From NCBI GenBank assembly GCA_022497155.1, contig MU385771.1, forward strand, positions 1 through 64,000: a stretch of DNA of 64,000 nt, given 5' to 3'. Every line of letters starts with the position of its first letter. Position 1 is the stretch's first letter. This DNA comes from Whalleya microplaca (Eukaryota; Ascomycota; Sordariomycetes; Xylariales; Xylariaceae). This document shows, one piece after another, positions 11,318 to 22,422 of this stretch. Under the pieces are notes generated by a model. It was not told where the DNA came from. It made no database searches and was given only the letters and a program-made list of their open reading frames with translations. Both the position numbers and the translations under genes were made by a program.

Positions 11318-14300
11318 TCACTCGTCATCGGTGTAGTAGTCGAAATCGTGAGGCGGCTGCGCCTCCTCGTCGCCCTCGGCGTCCTCGTCGAGCGCGGTGA
11401 GCACACCCGCGGCGGCCGCGGCGCCGCCAGTCTCGGTCCGGCCGGGCGTAGCCAGCGCGTCGCGGCCCAGCCGGCTGAGGAGAGCCTCCTCAACCGACCT
11501 AGGGTTGCGGCTCTGGGCGCTGCCGGCGCCTGCGACGGGGGCCTTCTCCGTGGCCACCTTCTTAAGCTTCTCCTCGATGAGGGCCTTCTCATCGCCGGGC
11601 TGCATGTCCTTGAGGAGTATGGGCCCGCCGGTGGGCTGTGATGTGCGTGGTTAGCATTCGCGGAGCTGAAGAGGAAAAGAACGTCGAAGCAGACTTACCA
11701 ATGGACCGGGTCTCACCAACTTGACTGGCCAGTAGCGTCCCTTGGGGAGGCTGATGTACTTAAGCTGGCCTGGCAAGACGCGGGTCATGTTCTCGATTTC
11801 ATAGCCCGGCTTCTCCTTCTCCGACCTCTTCTTGAGGTCTGTGGGCGGTGGTGTTGACGACTCTTTGTCGCCAGGCGCAGGAGTTTCGCCGGGGCTCTTT
11901 TCCTTCGCTTCCTCGCCTGACTTGGCCTTGTCGTCAACGTCCATCTTATCGCCGCCAGCGTTTGGCTTGGTGACGGTCGGGGTAGCGGTCGGATCGAGAT
12001 CCATGCTCTCGCGTCGCTGCGCCCGCTCTTTCTTCTGAGCGCGGCGTTTGGCCTGCGCAGTGGTGGACAGGATGGCGGTGGCGATCAACGCGGGGCCCTC
12101 TTCCGCCTTGACCTCCTGTTCTGGAGGGTAGTCGAAAAGACTTGGCTTAGTGGCACAGTTAAACTTGACATCAAGGATGTCTAGGTCATGGTCCAAGGCA
12201 ATAATCGAAGTGGGACTGAAGGCCAACGACAAGAAATGGGTGAACGGGAACCAGTACCAGTATTGGGTGAAGACGGCCATGCCGACTATACCGGCCATGT
12301 TGAGATTGCCCGTCTGGGTCTGGAGGCCGATGGTGCAATTGCGTCCACCGGCATCGATGATACCCAGAGCGAGGGCCGCGCCGAACTTGGTCATGGCGTC
12401 CTCGTGGCGGTCGCCGACTACCTTCTTCAGAGTCTTGCGGATGGCCGCCACCTTGGGGTTCATCACCTCGTTCTGCTGCATCATGATCATGGCTAGGGCG
12501 ATCAGCGCCCCCTGTCGGACGAAGTCGGTAGGGTCTTTCATCATGGGTTCCAGCAGGTCAATGGCCTCGTCCAGCCCGGTGCCGGCACACGAGATACCGA
12601 GGGCCATGGCAGATCCGTATCGAACGTGGGGGTTGTACGACTCGGAGAGAAGCTCGACCATGCGAGGGACACTGCCAGGCTTACGGAACAGGATGAAACC
12701 CAAGCTCATGACCGCAATCCGTCGTACGTCGTCGTTGACATCGCTCACGGCAATGTGCAGCAACTTCCGAATCGCCTTGTTGCTGCCGGTGCCGCAGTAG
12801 GCCATCGCGACCGTCATGATGCCGCCGTATCGCAGAGTGGGGTCCGGGTCGTTGAGGAGTCCTTCGATCATGACGTCTGCCCCTTCTTGGCGGCCGTACA
12901 TGATCAAGGCCATGCCCAGGGCCAAGCCTCGGACGCTCTTCTCGTGCGACGTTTCGTGCGCGTAAGCGACCATCTCCTCCAAAGCCTTGACGCTGCCCGT
13001 GCCCAGCATAATCAATCCCATGGAAAGACCAACGGCTTCGCCGTTGAGAGCGGAGTCGGCGTACAGGACCGCCTTAAGGGCCTCAAAGATATCCTCGTCA
13101 CCGCTCGCCATACCGGCAAGACCGAGACCCACAGCACCGCCGTGCTGTATGACCTCTTCCTCGGCAGCCAGGAACTGGTCCTTGAGGTATTCTAGAGCGT
13201 CCGGGCTATGGTTGGCGTGGATGAGGCCGTACGCATACAGAGCGCCACCCTGCGAATAGGGGGAGCCGCCGCTGATCCCGCCAGCACCCCTGGGGAGGTA
13301 AGGCTCCAGTAGCTTCCGGGACTGCGTGAGATTGCCGCGGTGAATGACACCCAATGCGGCGGTGGCGGTGAACTTGGACCAATTGATGGCCTTGCCGAGC
13401 CATTCCAGATTGTCCCGGAAGAACTTATCATTCGTAGTGCCTTGGTTCATGAAGGCATTGCAGAAGGTCACGGCGGTGTGGAAGATGGAGTTCCGGCCCT
13501 CGAGGCTGTCCCGAACCTTATTGAGGATACTGAGGTCGGTGCGGTTGTTGCGGTAGAGGAACTCGAGGTTCAGCTTGATGGTCTTGGTGCCGTCGAGAAT
13601 GGAGATGATGTTGTCGCAGAGGGTAGCCTTCTTCTCGTCCAGCGAGCCGATTTCAGACTCTTCCTGGATGCTCGGGTTGCTCAACAGCGGCTCGCTTTCG
13701 GATTCGCCAGCGGAGGTGTCTTCCTTCTTTGGGGTTGGACTCGGGCTGGTGCCTCTAGGTAGGCCCGTGATGACCTTGTTGAGAAACTCCTGGGTGCCGT
13801 TGTCGTAGAGATCAAAGGCGAACTGGTAGGCTATGGCGGTGGCCTCCACCGTCTCGGCCTTGACGAGATGATAGATGACGGAGCGGGCCTGATGGTCCTT
13901 GTTCAGATAGACGATACACTTGGCGATGGAAAAGTAGTCGGGATCCTTGGCGCCGCCGCTGGTCAGGATGTCGAGCACCAACTGCAGGATCTCGTCACGG
14001 AAAGCACGCTCCTGCACGACATCCATGCAGATGGACAAGCAGTAGTCCATCAGCTCTTCGGCGGGACCCATGACATCGTCCTGCGCGGCCTTACCCTTGA
14101 TCCGCTTGTAGTCGTAGTCTGCGCGCTGGATGACTTTGTTGACAACGTCCAACCGCTTCGCCTCGACGGCAATGCCGACAACCTGCTGGTACCGCTTTTC
14201 CCGCAGACAACTCTCGAACAGCCGCTCTATGACCTTGTCAATGGCGCGTCGGGTATCGAGCTCGTTGTTGGTCAGGGCGACGGAGGACGATCGATGCTGC

Positions 14301-14917
14301 TTCCGCTGGGGCTCGAAGGAGGGCTCGAGGATGGTGTTGTCGACGGAGGCGCGGGACAGCAGAGACTTGGACGGCAGGGTAGACTGGGAGAAGGGCGTGG
14401 TGGGCGAGATCAGGGCGGAGGCGTTGCCGTCGGTGGTGCCGCTGGAGAAGGCCGTAGCCAGGGCGGGCAGCGAGGTGTCCTTGTCCTTCTTGCCGACGAC
14501 GGTGTGGTTCTCGTTCTTGGTGGCGATGTAGTGGTCGACGCACTTGGAGATGATGGTCTCCTCGAACTCGCCGGGGGTGTCGAGCTTGAAAAGATCGCCG
14601 GCGGCCAGGGCAAAGAACATGCTCTCGTCGTAGGCCTGGAGGTGGAAGTAGACCTTGGAGAGAACTAGCGCGGCCAGTTTGCGCTCGGGAAAGCTGTCAT
14701 CCTCGTAGAGAGCCTCGCTGAAGGGGAAATAGTCAGTTGGCAGTGATGAAGGGTGTAGATAGGCAAGGAGAGCTTACATCTGGCCCAGAGCGCCGGCAAC
14801 CTCAAACCAAACAGTGTCGATGTCATCGTTCAGGGTCTGCAGGGCAAACACTTTCAGCTCCGGTTCCTCATCGGCCAGGAAGGCCAGAACACCGGTAGCC
14901 GTGACAAGACCGGGCAT
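11318..14917 (-). CDS. RPN2: 26S proteasome regulatory subunit Rpn2 (PSMD1)
   Basis: Largest non-ATPase subunit of the 19S base. It is a toroidal scaffold that contacts Rpn1/Rpn10/Rpn13 and helps position ubiquitin receptors. Exons on the minus strand: 14917-14778, 14717-11699, 11635-11318, giving 1158 residues, close to other fungal Rpn2 proteins. The N-terminus reads VFALQTLNDDIDTVWFEVAG then GALGQIEALYEDDSFPERKLA across intron 1. Proteasome/cyclosome repeats (GGALYAYGLIHAN, AVGLGLAGMASG, AVGLSMGLIMLGTGS, RGLALGMALIMYG, RYGGIMTVAMAY, RRIAVMSLGFILF, RYGSAMALGISCAGTG, RQGALIALAMIMMQ) fill roughly residues 500-870. A lysine/glutamate-rich linker follows, then the conserved ENMTRVLPGQLKYISLP and an acidic C-terminus ending DFDYYTDDE, the Rpn13-binding type of tail. 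An insertion of low-complexity Ser/Thr/Pro sequence lies near residues 365-400. Start chosen at the only ATG fitting exon 1. Confidence 0.95.
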
Positions 14918-17483
14918 CTTCGGAAGAAAAAGAAGAAAAGAAACGGCTGGTGCGCGTGCGAATGAAGGATGAAGGATGAAGGACGAAGGACGGGAGATGA
15001 TGTCCGTCGCGCTCTATCACTAATAATAAAGAGGATGCCGCCGATAAAATAAGGGCGATTGGCAGGAGAGAAAGCGTTTGGCTCCTACACGAATATTTCC
15101 AAGTGACAGTAGTGGCGGCGATGAGAGATAAATGGGTGGATGGACGGATATACCGTAGTATGAAATTTATGTATGAGAAGGACGGATGGATGGATGGATG
15201 GAGGATTGATGAAGCTGTTCGAGGTCAGACGAGATGGATGCGCACTTTGCGAGAAGGTGACACGGGCCAGTTTCTGCCAGTCCACGTCAGGCACAGCTCT
15301 GCCTTGAGCTCTTGCAGGGGCTACCTAAAATCCCGGTATGTACATGTATCTAGGTACCTTCCATCATGGTGGTCCAAGTGTCAAAAAGTGATTGTACCTA
15401 AGGTAGGTATTGTACAGAAGTCAGCCACAGCTTACGGAATGTAGCGCCACACCTGGTCTAACTTAGCCACACCAGCAGAGTCGGACCTTCGGCCATTAAC
15501 TGAACCGTGGATAGGTAACCTGAGTAAATTGGCAGATTGGTCACATCCTCCTTTTATTATTCGGTAATAATAAAAGAAACTTGGATAGACACGTTGTTCC
15601 GAATTGCAACTTTCATATTCAACTTCAATCTCTCCCTGCTTATCAACTGTTTCGCCCATGTGCATGCACTTCAACTTTCTCGGATATATTGATTTTCATG
15701 TTGCCTCGTGCATCAATGCATCAACCAATATGGTAGTGAGCACCACCTAAGCTGCTAAGAAAGTCTACTTTTATTATTAGTTTGAGGAAACGGCCGGAGG
15801 TCTACTGGGGCGAAGTCGTTCTGTCTGCCTGTCCAGATAATACAACCATCTTACCTTAAGTAGGTATGTGACTTCAGTTGACAAGGTGATGCATTTCCAA
15901 GTCTTATAATTGGAGGACACCAAAGCTAACTATGTAAAGTCTTGCTTGCATAGGGGACCTAGGTATTAATTGCGCGGCTTCCACGCTCAGCACCTACTTA
16001 TATGACTACTTATATACACATATGAGTTACTGGCATCTAGTGATACCTCACAATCATAGGTAGCTATGCTGTCGTACCAGCCCTGTCGCATTGTCTTATT
16101 TATAAGAAGCATTTCATAGCACAGTCAAAGTCGGGAACAAGGGTAGGAAACTTTTGACGAACAAGACACTTGTCTAAGACTTCATGTGTCCACCGTGGCC
16201 TACCTAGTCGGAAACGTGAATGAATTGCCTACCTAACCTACGCTGCTTCCGTATTGTCGAAAGACTCTTTCACTGCCAGGACTATCTAGGTAGTTACCCA
16301 GGTAGGCTGATGCTTTATTCTACTGATACTTACTTATACCGAGGGTTTCCGAATGCGGTGTACATGGCTTAGAGACTCAATTGTTACGTCAAATGTCTTA
16401 GCCCCCGAGGATTTGCCCGCGGTATACTTCCCTTTCATCGTACATAGCCGATGGCATTGGCATTGAAGTGCTCACCCCTACTCGATTAACCTAGCTAGTT
16501 GATTAGTTTCAGCTCAGAAAATTGGTTTTCATATTCCGGGTTTACTACTTTTCTTACATTACAATTCAAAGAGGTTGTTGGAATTGTACGTTATAACCTA
16601 CCTTATGTCTACAGATGATAAGGCCGGATAAGTGTCAGCGGAAGAAACAGAGTGGCTATTCCGGCGGTAGCGGACTAACAGATTAGCAAGCTATGCCCGC
16701 GCCAGTCGCGTTATAGACAGGATAGTGAGATACCTGGGTCCGTATGTAGCAGTAGGGGGGGCAGAAGGGGGAAAGAGAAAAAAAATATCAAAGCTCCTCG
16801 GACCAACGCACGCTTTCGCATTCATCCCTGGATTATTATTCCAATGCTCACGACGGTTCATCTTTCGCTCGTACATTTATTCATTATTAATAAGATAGTT
16901 TCCGTTGATGAGCTCTTTATGTGTACAACTCCATACATAATAGTAGGACCTTTTCTTCCACCGTTCTGCTCTCTGCCTCTGCCTCTGCCTTATTAGAAGC
17001 CAAGCAAGCCCCCTTATTAGAAGACCCCGTAGCTCGAGTTGCGGACCGAACGACAAGGCGAAACAGGCGAAACAGGCGAATCAAAATAGTCGTGCTGGAG
17101 ATATTGCATCGGCACCACGAACCCGACCAACGAAAAGCGATCTGGACTCTCTCGCCCATTCCCACCCCGTTTGCAGTCCTGCGTACACACCTTTTACATG
17201 CCATCCCGGGCCGTCAAACCATCAACGGCCTCGCAGCATCGCGCTTGAATTCATTATCTTGTTGTCCCATCGGTCGGCCGACGTCCTGTCCGGAGAGCGC
17301 GCGTCGCGAGTTTGGATGCATCGATGACGTTGGGATACGCGGCCTGAGACGAGCGAGAGTGAGAGCGATTGCGCGCGTGCGCGAGACATCATAGACAGGG
17401 AGAGAGAGAGAGAGAGTGTGTGTGTGTGTGTGTTTAAGTGAAAGTGAAAGTGAGAGTAAGAGAGAGATACACGATACACACAC

Positions 17484-17523
<40 letters not shown>

Positions 17524-17777
17524 AGCGCAAGAGACAAGATAGGGCTAGGCAACACCGCTGTGCGACTGACACGAGCTTTGGGATCTGGAATCTGGAATCT
17601 GGAGCCTGGGATCTGGTGCGCCGGTAGTCGTTGGTTGGACAAAAGGGAAAGGGAAGAAAAAGAAAGGAAGATAAGAAGAAAAGAAGAAGGAAAAAGAAAA
17701 GAAGAAAAATAGGGAAAAATAACCGGGAAATATAAGAAGCAAAAGAGCACGAGGAGCAAACAGGCACTATCGCGACA
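14918..17777. other. Divergent promoter region of RPN2 and CET1, with microsatellites
   Basis: 2.9 kb between two divergently transcribed genes. It has a GGATGAA-type repeat just upstream of RPN2 (14962-14990), a GGAT run (15183-15203), several CTAGGTA/ACCTAGGT words (15351, 15957, 16287), and purine-rich tracts near CET1. No coding frame was supported; the frames at 16917-17394 and 17214-17914 are shadows of repeats and leader sequence. Confidence 0.55.
17401..17520. repeat. GA/GT microsatellites in the CET1 leader
   Basis: An (AG)n run at 17401-17416 passes into (TG)n to about 17433, and a longer (GA)n run occupies 17486-17520. They lie 260-380 bp upstream of the CET1 start codon, probably within the 5' untranslated region or core promoter. 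Long polypurine runs of this kind can act as GAGA-like promoter elements or form triplex DNA; that role is inferred, not shown. Confidence 0.8.
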
Positions 17778-20549
17778 ATGGACCTACGCGCCGTGTTAAA
17801 CACGGACGGGGGAGGAAATGCAAGCGCATCGAAACAACAGCCTCCTCCTGTTCCTCCGCCTACTCGGTCCTCGTCGTCGACGACCCAGGGCTCAGTTGCT
17901 GCCGCGCCCGTCACGCCAATCCAGACCGTTCCGCCGCCTCTCGCCTTCAGAGACTACGCGACGACGACACACGCCTCGCCCGTCGCCCAACCACAACCAC
18001 ATCCGCATGAATATCCCCAGGGCCCTCCTCTTGCACCCAGCCAGCAGACCCCGTATGCGTCGCCGACCACGTATCACGCGCCTGCCAACGCGTTCGCGGC
18101 CAGACCGTCCGTTGTGCCTCCGCTGCAACCGCCGGGCCCTCACGACATACGATCGCCGGGAAGCGCTTCCATCTCGGGGCCCTCGTATCGACATACGCCG
18201 ACCTCGTCCGTGAGCAACGCCAGCGGGGGCTTTCCGTTTCCGCCGTCGCAGCAGCCGCCGACGAGCCCCGTGCAGCGTCATCAGTACGGCCATCCCGCCG
18301 CCTATCCCCGTGACAGCTATCCTTCGCAACAGCAGCCACCGCCGCCCGCTCCGGGCGCGTCCGTCTCGTACATGCAGGGCCAACAGCCACCGCAGCTCTC
18401 GATGCCACAGACGCCTCCGGTTGGAACTCCAGGTGGCAGCCAGCAGTATCTACATCAGAGGTCCATGTCCATCCAGTCGACTTCGACCCCTACGTCTGCA
18501 CACAGTCAACCACCCGGGTACGGGCCTCCCTACGTCCAAGGCAGCCCCGTCACGGCAACACATCATCCACCTCATCTAGTAGACCAACACCAACAACCAC
18601 AACCACAACAACACCCACACTACCAACGACAAACCTCGCAGCCTCCGACGCCTCTCGGCCCACCTCCACGCCAATCACCAGCCACAGCCTACCAACAACT
18701 GCCGAGCCCCTACCAGCACCGCGTTTCTACCACTTCCACTTCCGCAAACACCGCCTACCATCCTCCTCCTCCTCACCAGTCCATGCAATCGTCGCCGCCG
18801 CCGCCTCCGCCCTCCGCTGTCGCTTCTGTCACGCGCATGTCGATCGGTGGTGGTCATAGTGCCTACGACGCCGTTGCGGAATCGCACCGCCGATCGCAGT
18901 CCCAGCAATCTCGGAGCGAACGTGAAAGAAGCCTGAGTGTCTCACCTAAAACACGTGTTCCCAGTCTCCCCAACAACGCGGGCCAACGCCCTCTCCCCAG
19001 TGGTGAGGCCGACCCACTCCGTCCTTCCCATCTTCCACCCGTCCCAGCAGCGCACTCCATCGGCGTGATGGATTCCCAGCGCGAGCTCACGCCCGCGAAG
19101 CGGAAACTCGACGAGCGAGATCTCCGACCCGACGAGCTCGAAAACCACCGACAAGCCCCTCCCCCTCCCCAGCTCAACGGCAATTATATCGCCCCGTCGC
19201 CCGTGATGCCATCACACTCTTCGTCGCCCATGATAGCGCGACGCAAGCGCATCGTACACGCCACGCCTCCTGCCTGGGCAGAGAGCGGCAAGAACCGACC
19301 GCCGACGACGAGTCGGAATTTCTCGATGAAGCACGCTACCCGCCAACCTCCGACGCGTACGTTAACGAATGGTGGCAGTCAGACTTACGAGGCGGGCGGA
19401 AGCGTGAAGTCGGAGCATGCCTCGCGACACGCCTCGCCCGAGGCCACACGGTCCATAGTGAGCGTCAAGACCGAAGATCCGAATCCGAGCATCAAAGAAC
19501 TCCCGACATTCAACGGCCAGCCGTTTCCTTGGGAGCCTAGCCTCGAGGCTTCGAGGCCTATCGAGATGCTTTCGCGTTGCGTCGCCGACTTCTTGGTCTT
19601 CAACGTTTTACAATACCGTCACCTGGAGGAGGCACTCAACCGAGGCGTGCAATTCGAGATCGAGGCGAAGCTCGGTACCATCATCGACAAGGCGACGAAC
19701 GACCGTATCTACTTCCCGGTCAAATCGGGCGAATGTGTCCTGGGAGATGAAGCTCGGATAGCATTCCGTAGCTCGATGACCGAGGTGAGTCGGTAGAAAT
19801 TTCTTCATGGAAATAGTTATGCTATGATGTCTGCGTCTACGTCTACTTGTGCTAATCAATCCCTGTCATATGTCTAGCACCAACATCACAAACTGAACGA
19901 GTATCTGAACGAGCGGGTTAAGTCGTCGTTCCAGAAGAATCCGACGGGTCCCCCTCGCGTGCCGATCCAATACGTCCACCGCCGGGAGATCGACCGCTTC
20001 TTCGAGCTGCCGGCCCAGATGCGTCAACGCCTACCCGCCTGCGTCTCGTCCCTGCAGCAGCCCAACTCGCCGCTGAAGGCGCGCGTCACGTACGACCAGA
20101 AGACGGGCGCGGTGCTTGCCAAGATCGTCAAGGCGCGCGTCGCCGACCTGCACATCCACTTCCCGCACCTGCTGCTCGACTGCCGCATCAGCGTCAACCT
20201 CGAGCACGACTGGGACGGCCCCGCCGACGAGATCGAGCGCGCCCAGATCCCCAACAAGGACCGCTCGCCCGACCGCCTCAAGGACCGCCTCTCCTACAAG
20301 CACGGCTTCTACCAGGTCGACCTCACCCAGGTCACCCACGGCCGCCCCACCCAGAGCGGCCAGGGCATGCAGCCCGACCTCAACGTCGCCAAGGAGCACG
20401 AGCTCGAGGTCGAGCTCGACTCGCGCACCGTCATCCAGCACGGCCGCCTCGTCATCGGCGGCGAGGAGAACAAGTACACCGACCTCGTCGAGGGGCTCGT
20501 CGATAACGTCCGGCTGCTCGCGAGGAACTGCCCCCCGCCGCATATGTGA
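17778..20549 (+). CDS. CET1: mRNA capping enzyme beta subunit (RNA 5'-triphosphatase, Cet1 type)
   Basis: Metal-dependent tunnel-family (TTM) RNA triphosphatase that removes the gamma phosphate of nascent pre-mRNA before guanylyl transfer in the nucleus. Exons 17778-19784 and 19878-20549 give 892 residues. The catalytic domain starts near residue 575 (KELPTFNGQPFPWEPS). Its metal-binding glutamates are in FEIEAKLG (Glu627, Glu629) and in ELEVELD (844-850). Other tunnel-strand elements are RVTYDQKTG, DCRISVNLE and DRLSYKH. The first 570 residues are an unusually long disordered region dominated by Pro, Gln, Ser and His, with a Lys/Arg-rich patch (PAKRKLDERD; ARRKRIVHATPPAW) that may bind the guanylyltransferase or serve as NLS (inference). 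The yeast protein is 549 residues, so the N-terminal extension is the main difference. Exon 2 is strikingly GC-rich at third positions relative to exon 1. Confidence 0.93.
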
Positions 20550-22422
20550 GCGAAAGCGGTTGCTGCTCTATCTACTTATATAGGTAGAGCGAAAAGAAAT
20601 ACATATCTTAATAGCATCGATATTTGCTGCTAATGGTCCACTCCCTGCTTGTCCAGCGGTAGATAGATAGCTACTTTCTCACCTCCTCTCTCCCCCCCTC
20701 CTCCAACTTCTTAGCTGAAATCCAAATCAACAGAGTAGAATTATGGAAGCAGGTTCCATTATTTGTTCAAAGGAGGGGGAGGCGGCGAGGATTGTGGAAG
20801 TGAAGAGCATAATAGGAGAAGGACGGGTACATACGAAGGTAGAAACAGAACTTATGATGATGGAAGGACGTATGTAGTGGGACGCCCGTTGCTAGCACGG
20901 TGACGTACCTGCCTACACTATGGTGTTTGATTCTTCCTGGAGCACTGAGCAGAATTCATATGATACCATGCCGGATCGAACGGACGGTCGGTCGGTCGGA
21001 GTTGGGTCGCCTTGCTTTTGCATGTATGTATGTATGTTTGTATGTACTTACGTATGTATTATGGTTCTGCGGAAGGAGGATGGGCGAGCGGGCTCAGATT
21101 GCTCTAGTTTGGTTCTGGTTCTGATCGGATTGGATCTGGTCGGATTGACTGACTGACTGGTTGAGCGCTTGCATCATCGTTTATGTGCGCTGCGCTACGT
21201 TGAGCTGAGTTGATACTTAGGTAGCATGGCACTATGAATACATTCCGTGGGACCAGCTACTACTACTTTGATTCCGTGGAAGATATGAGTCCACTTCGCC
21301 TTCGCTTGACTTTATGCGCATGTTCGGTTGACTGGACTCAAGATATAGAAAATGTAATTGCACGTACGTATGTGTATACACATATGAACATTGGTGGCTA
21401 TGTTCATATATCCGTCTGTCCACCAATTTGGGTATCGAAGCGGCAGAAGGCAGAGCAAGGAAGTGGAAGAGAGCATACTGCGTACTTGTTCGTAAGTATC
21501 GATGTACATCGTACGACCCCCAGCCGAGATGTATATATATTGATGGGATAGGCCGTTAAATTCCAGCGCTGTGAAATAGATACATGGCTCAGTAAAATCC
21601 ATTAGGCGACTATTAAGTGACAGCATCCACAAGCAAGAAACACATGTGCTCATTCACTGAACCTGAATTCATGATATTGACCTGATGTGATCGATCTCAC
21701 TTGTAATTCATGTCACCAGCCCATACAGTTATAGCTGGGCCAACAACTGGGCATGTCTTTGGATGGAGCATGGTTGACACTACATAAAAAGTCTAATGAA
21801 CTAGCCATGTTGGCACAACCAAGAATCCAGTATGTGAAAGTGATTCTATGATATGCTACTATTCCAGATACAAACCGGGGCCAAACTAGCGAGCTTTAAG
21901 TGACGGGGGATGATTCAGTGGGATAATAGGGTTTGATTCCTCTCTTGTTGGCAAGCAGCCCTCAGTCTCGAAGGGGTCGTAAGCAGTCAAGGGTCGTATC
22001 ACTCATGCTGTATGGGCAGAAGAATGTAAATTCTAAATTCTACTAAAGCTTCACATAGGAGATACTATAGATTAATACAAGCCTCGCCGTGGGCGAGCTA
22101 GAAATGAGTGAGTGAAAGACTACAACCAGCAGTCCAGGCAGATGACCTGGAGTCAGCCCCTTTCCTTCCTTTCTTGTCTGGATGAACAAATGAAAAATTC
22201 CAGCTGCACTAGATCAAGGAAATGAGTTTTCCTGTGCGTGTAAGTTGTGTGTATGTGTGTGCGTGTGTTGTCCACCCCATCTCGTCTCATCTCAACTTGA
22301 TCTCATCGCCGGCATTGTCAACATTTCTTAGATTAACCACCAACAGCACCGCCTCTTGCTTCTCCACCACGTACCTTCAATACCCAGCTTCTCCGATTGA
22401 AACCAACCTCTACATGCCGGCA
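20550..22422. other. Intergenic region between convergent CET1 and zinc-finger gene
   Basis: 3' flanks of two convergent genes. Contains short tandem words (ggtcggtcgg near 20988, a tatg/tgta run at about 21024-21058, gactgactgact near 21146) and a gtgtgtatgtgtgtgcgtgt stretch near 22247. No gene supported. Confidence 0.5.

Noticed and set aside
12626..13195. Plus-strand frames inside RPN2
   Set aside because: Antisense shadows of a strongly conserved gene.
17214..17914. Minus-strand frames rich in Leu/Ser/Phe over the CET1 leader
   Set aside because: Created by GA/GT microsatellites; only low-complexity sequence.
20031..20543. 170-codon minus-strand frame in CET1 exon 2
   Set aside because: High GC third positions suppress stops on the opposite strand; the plus frame is the conserved one.
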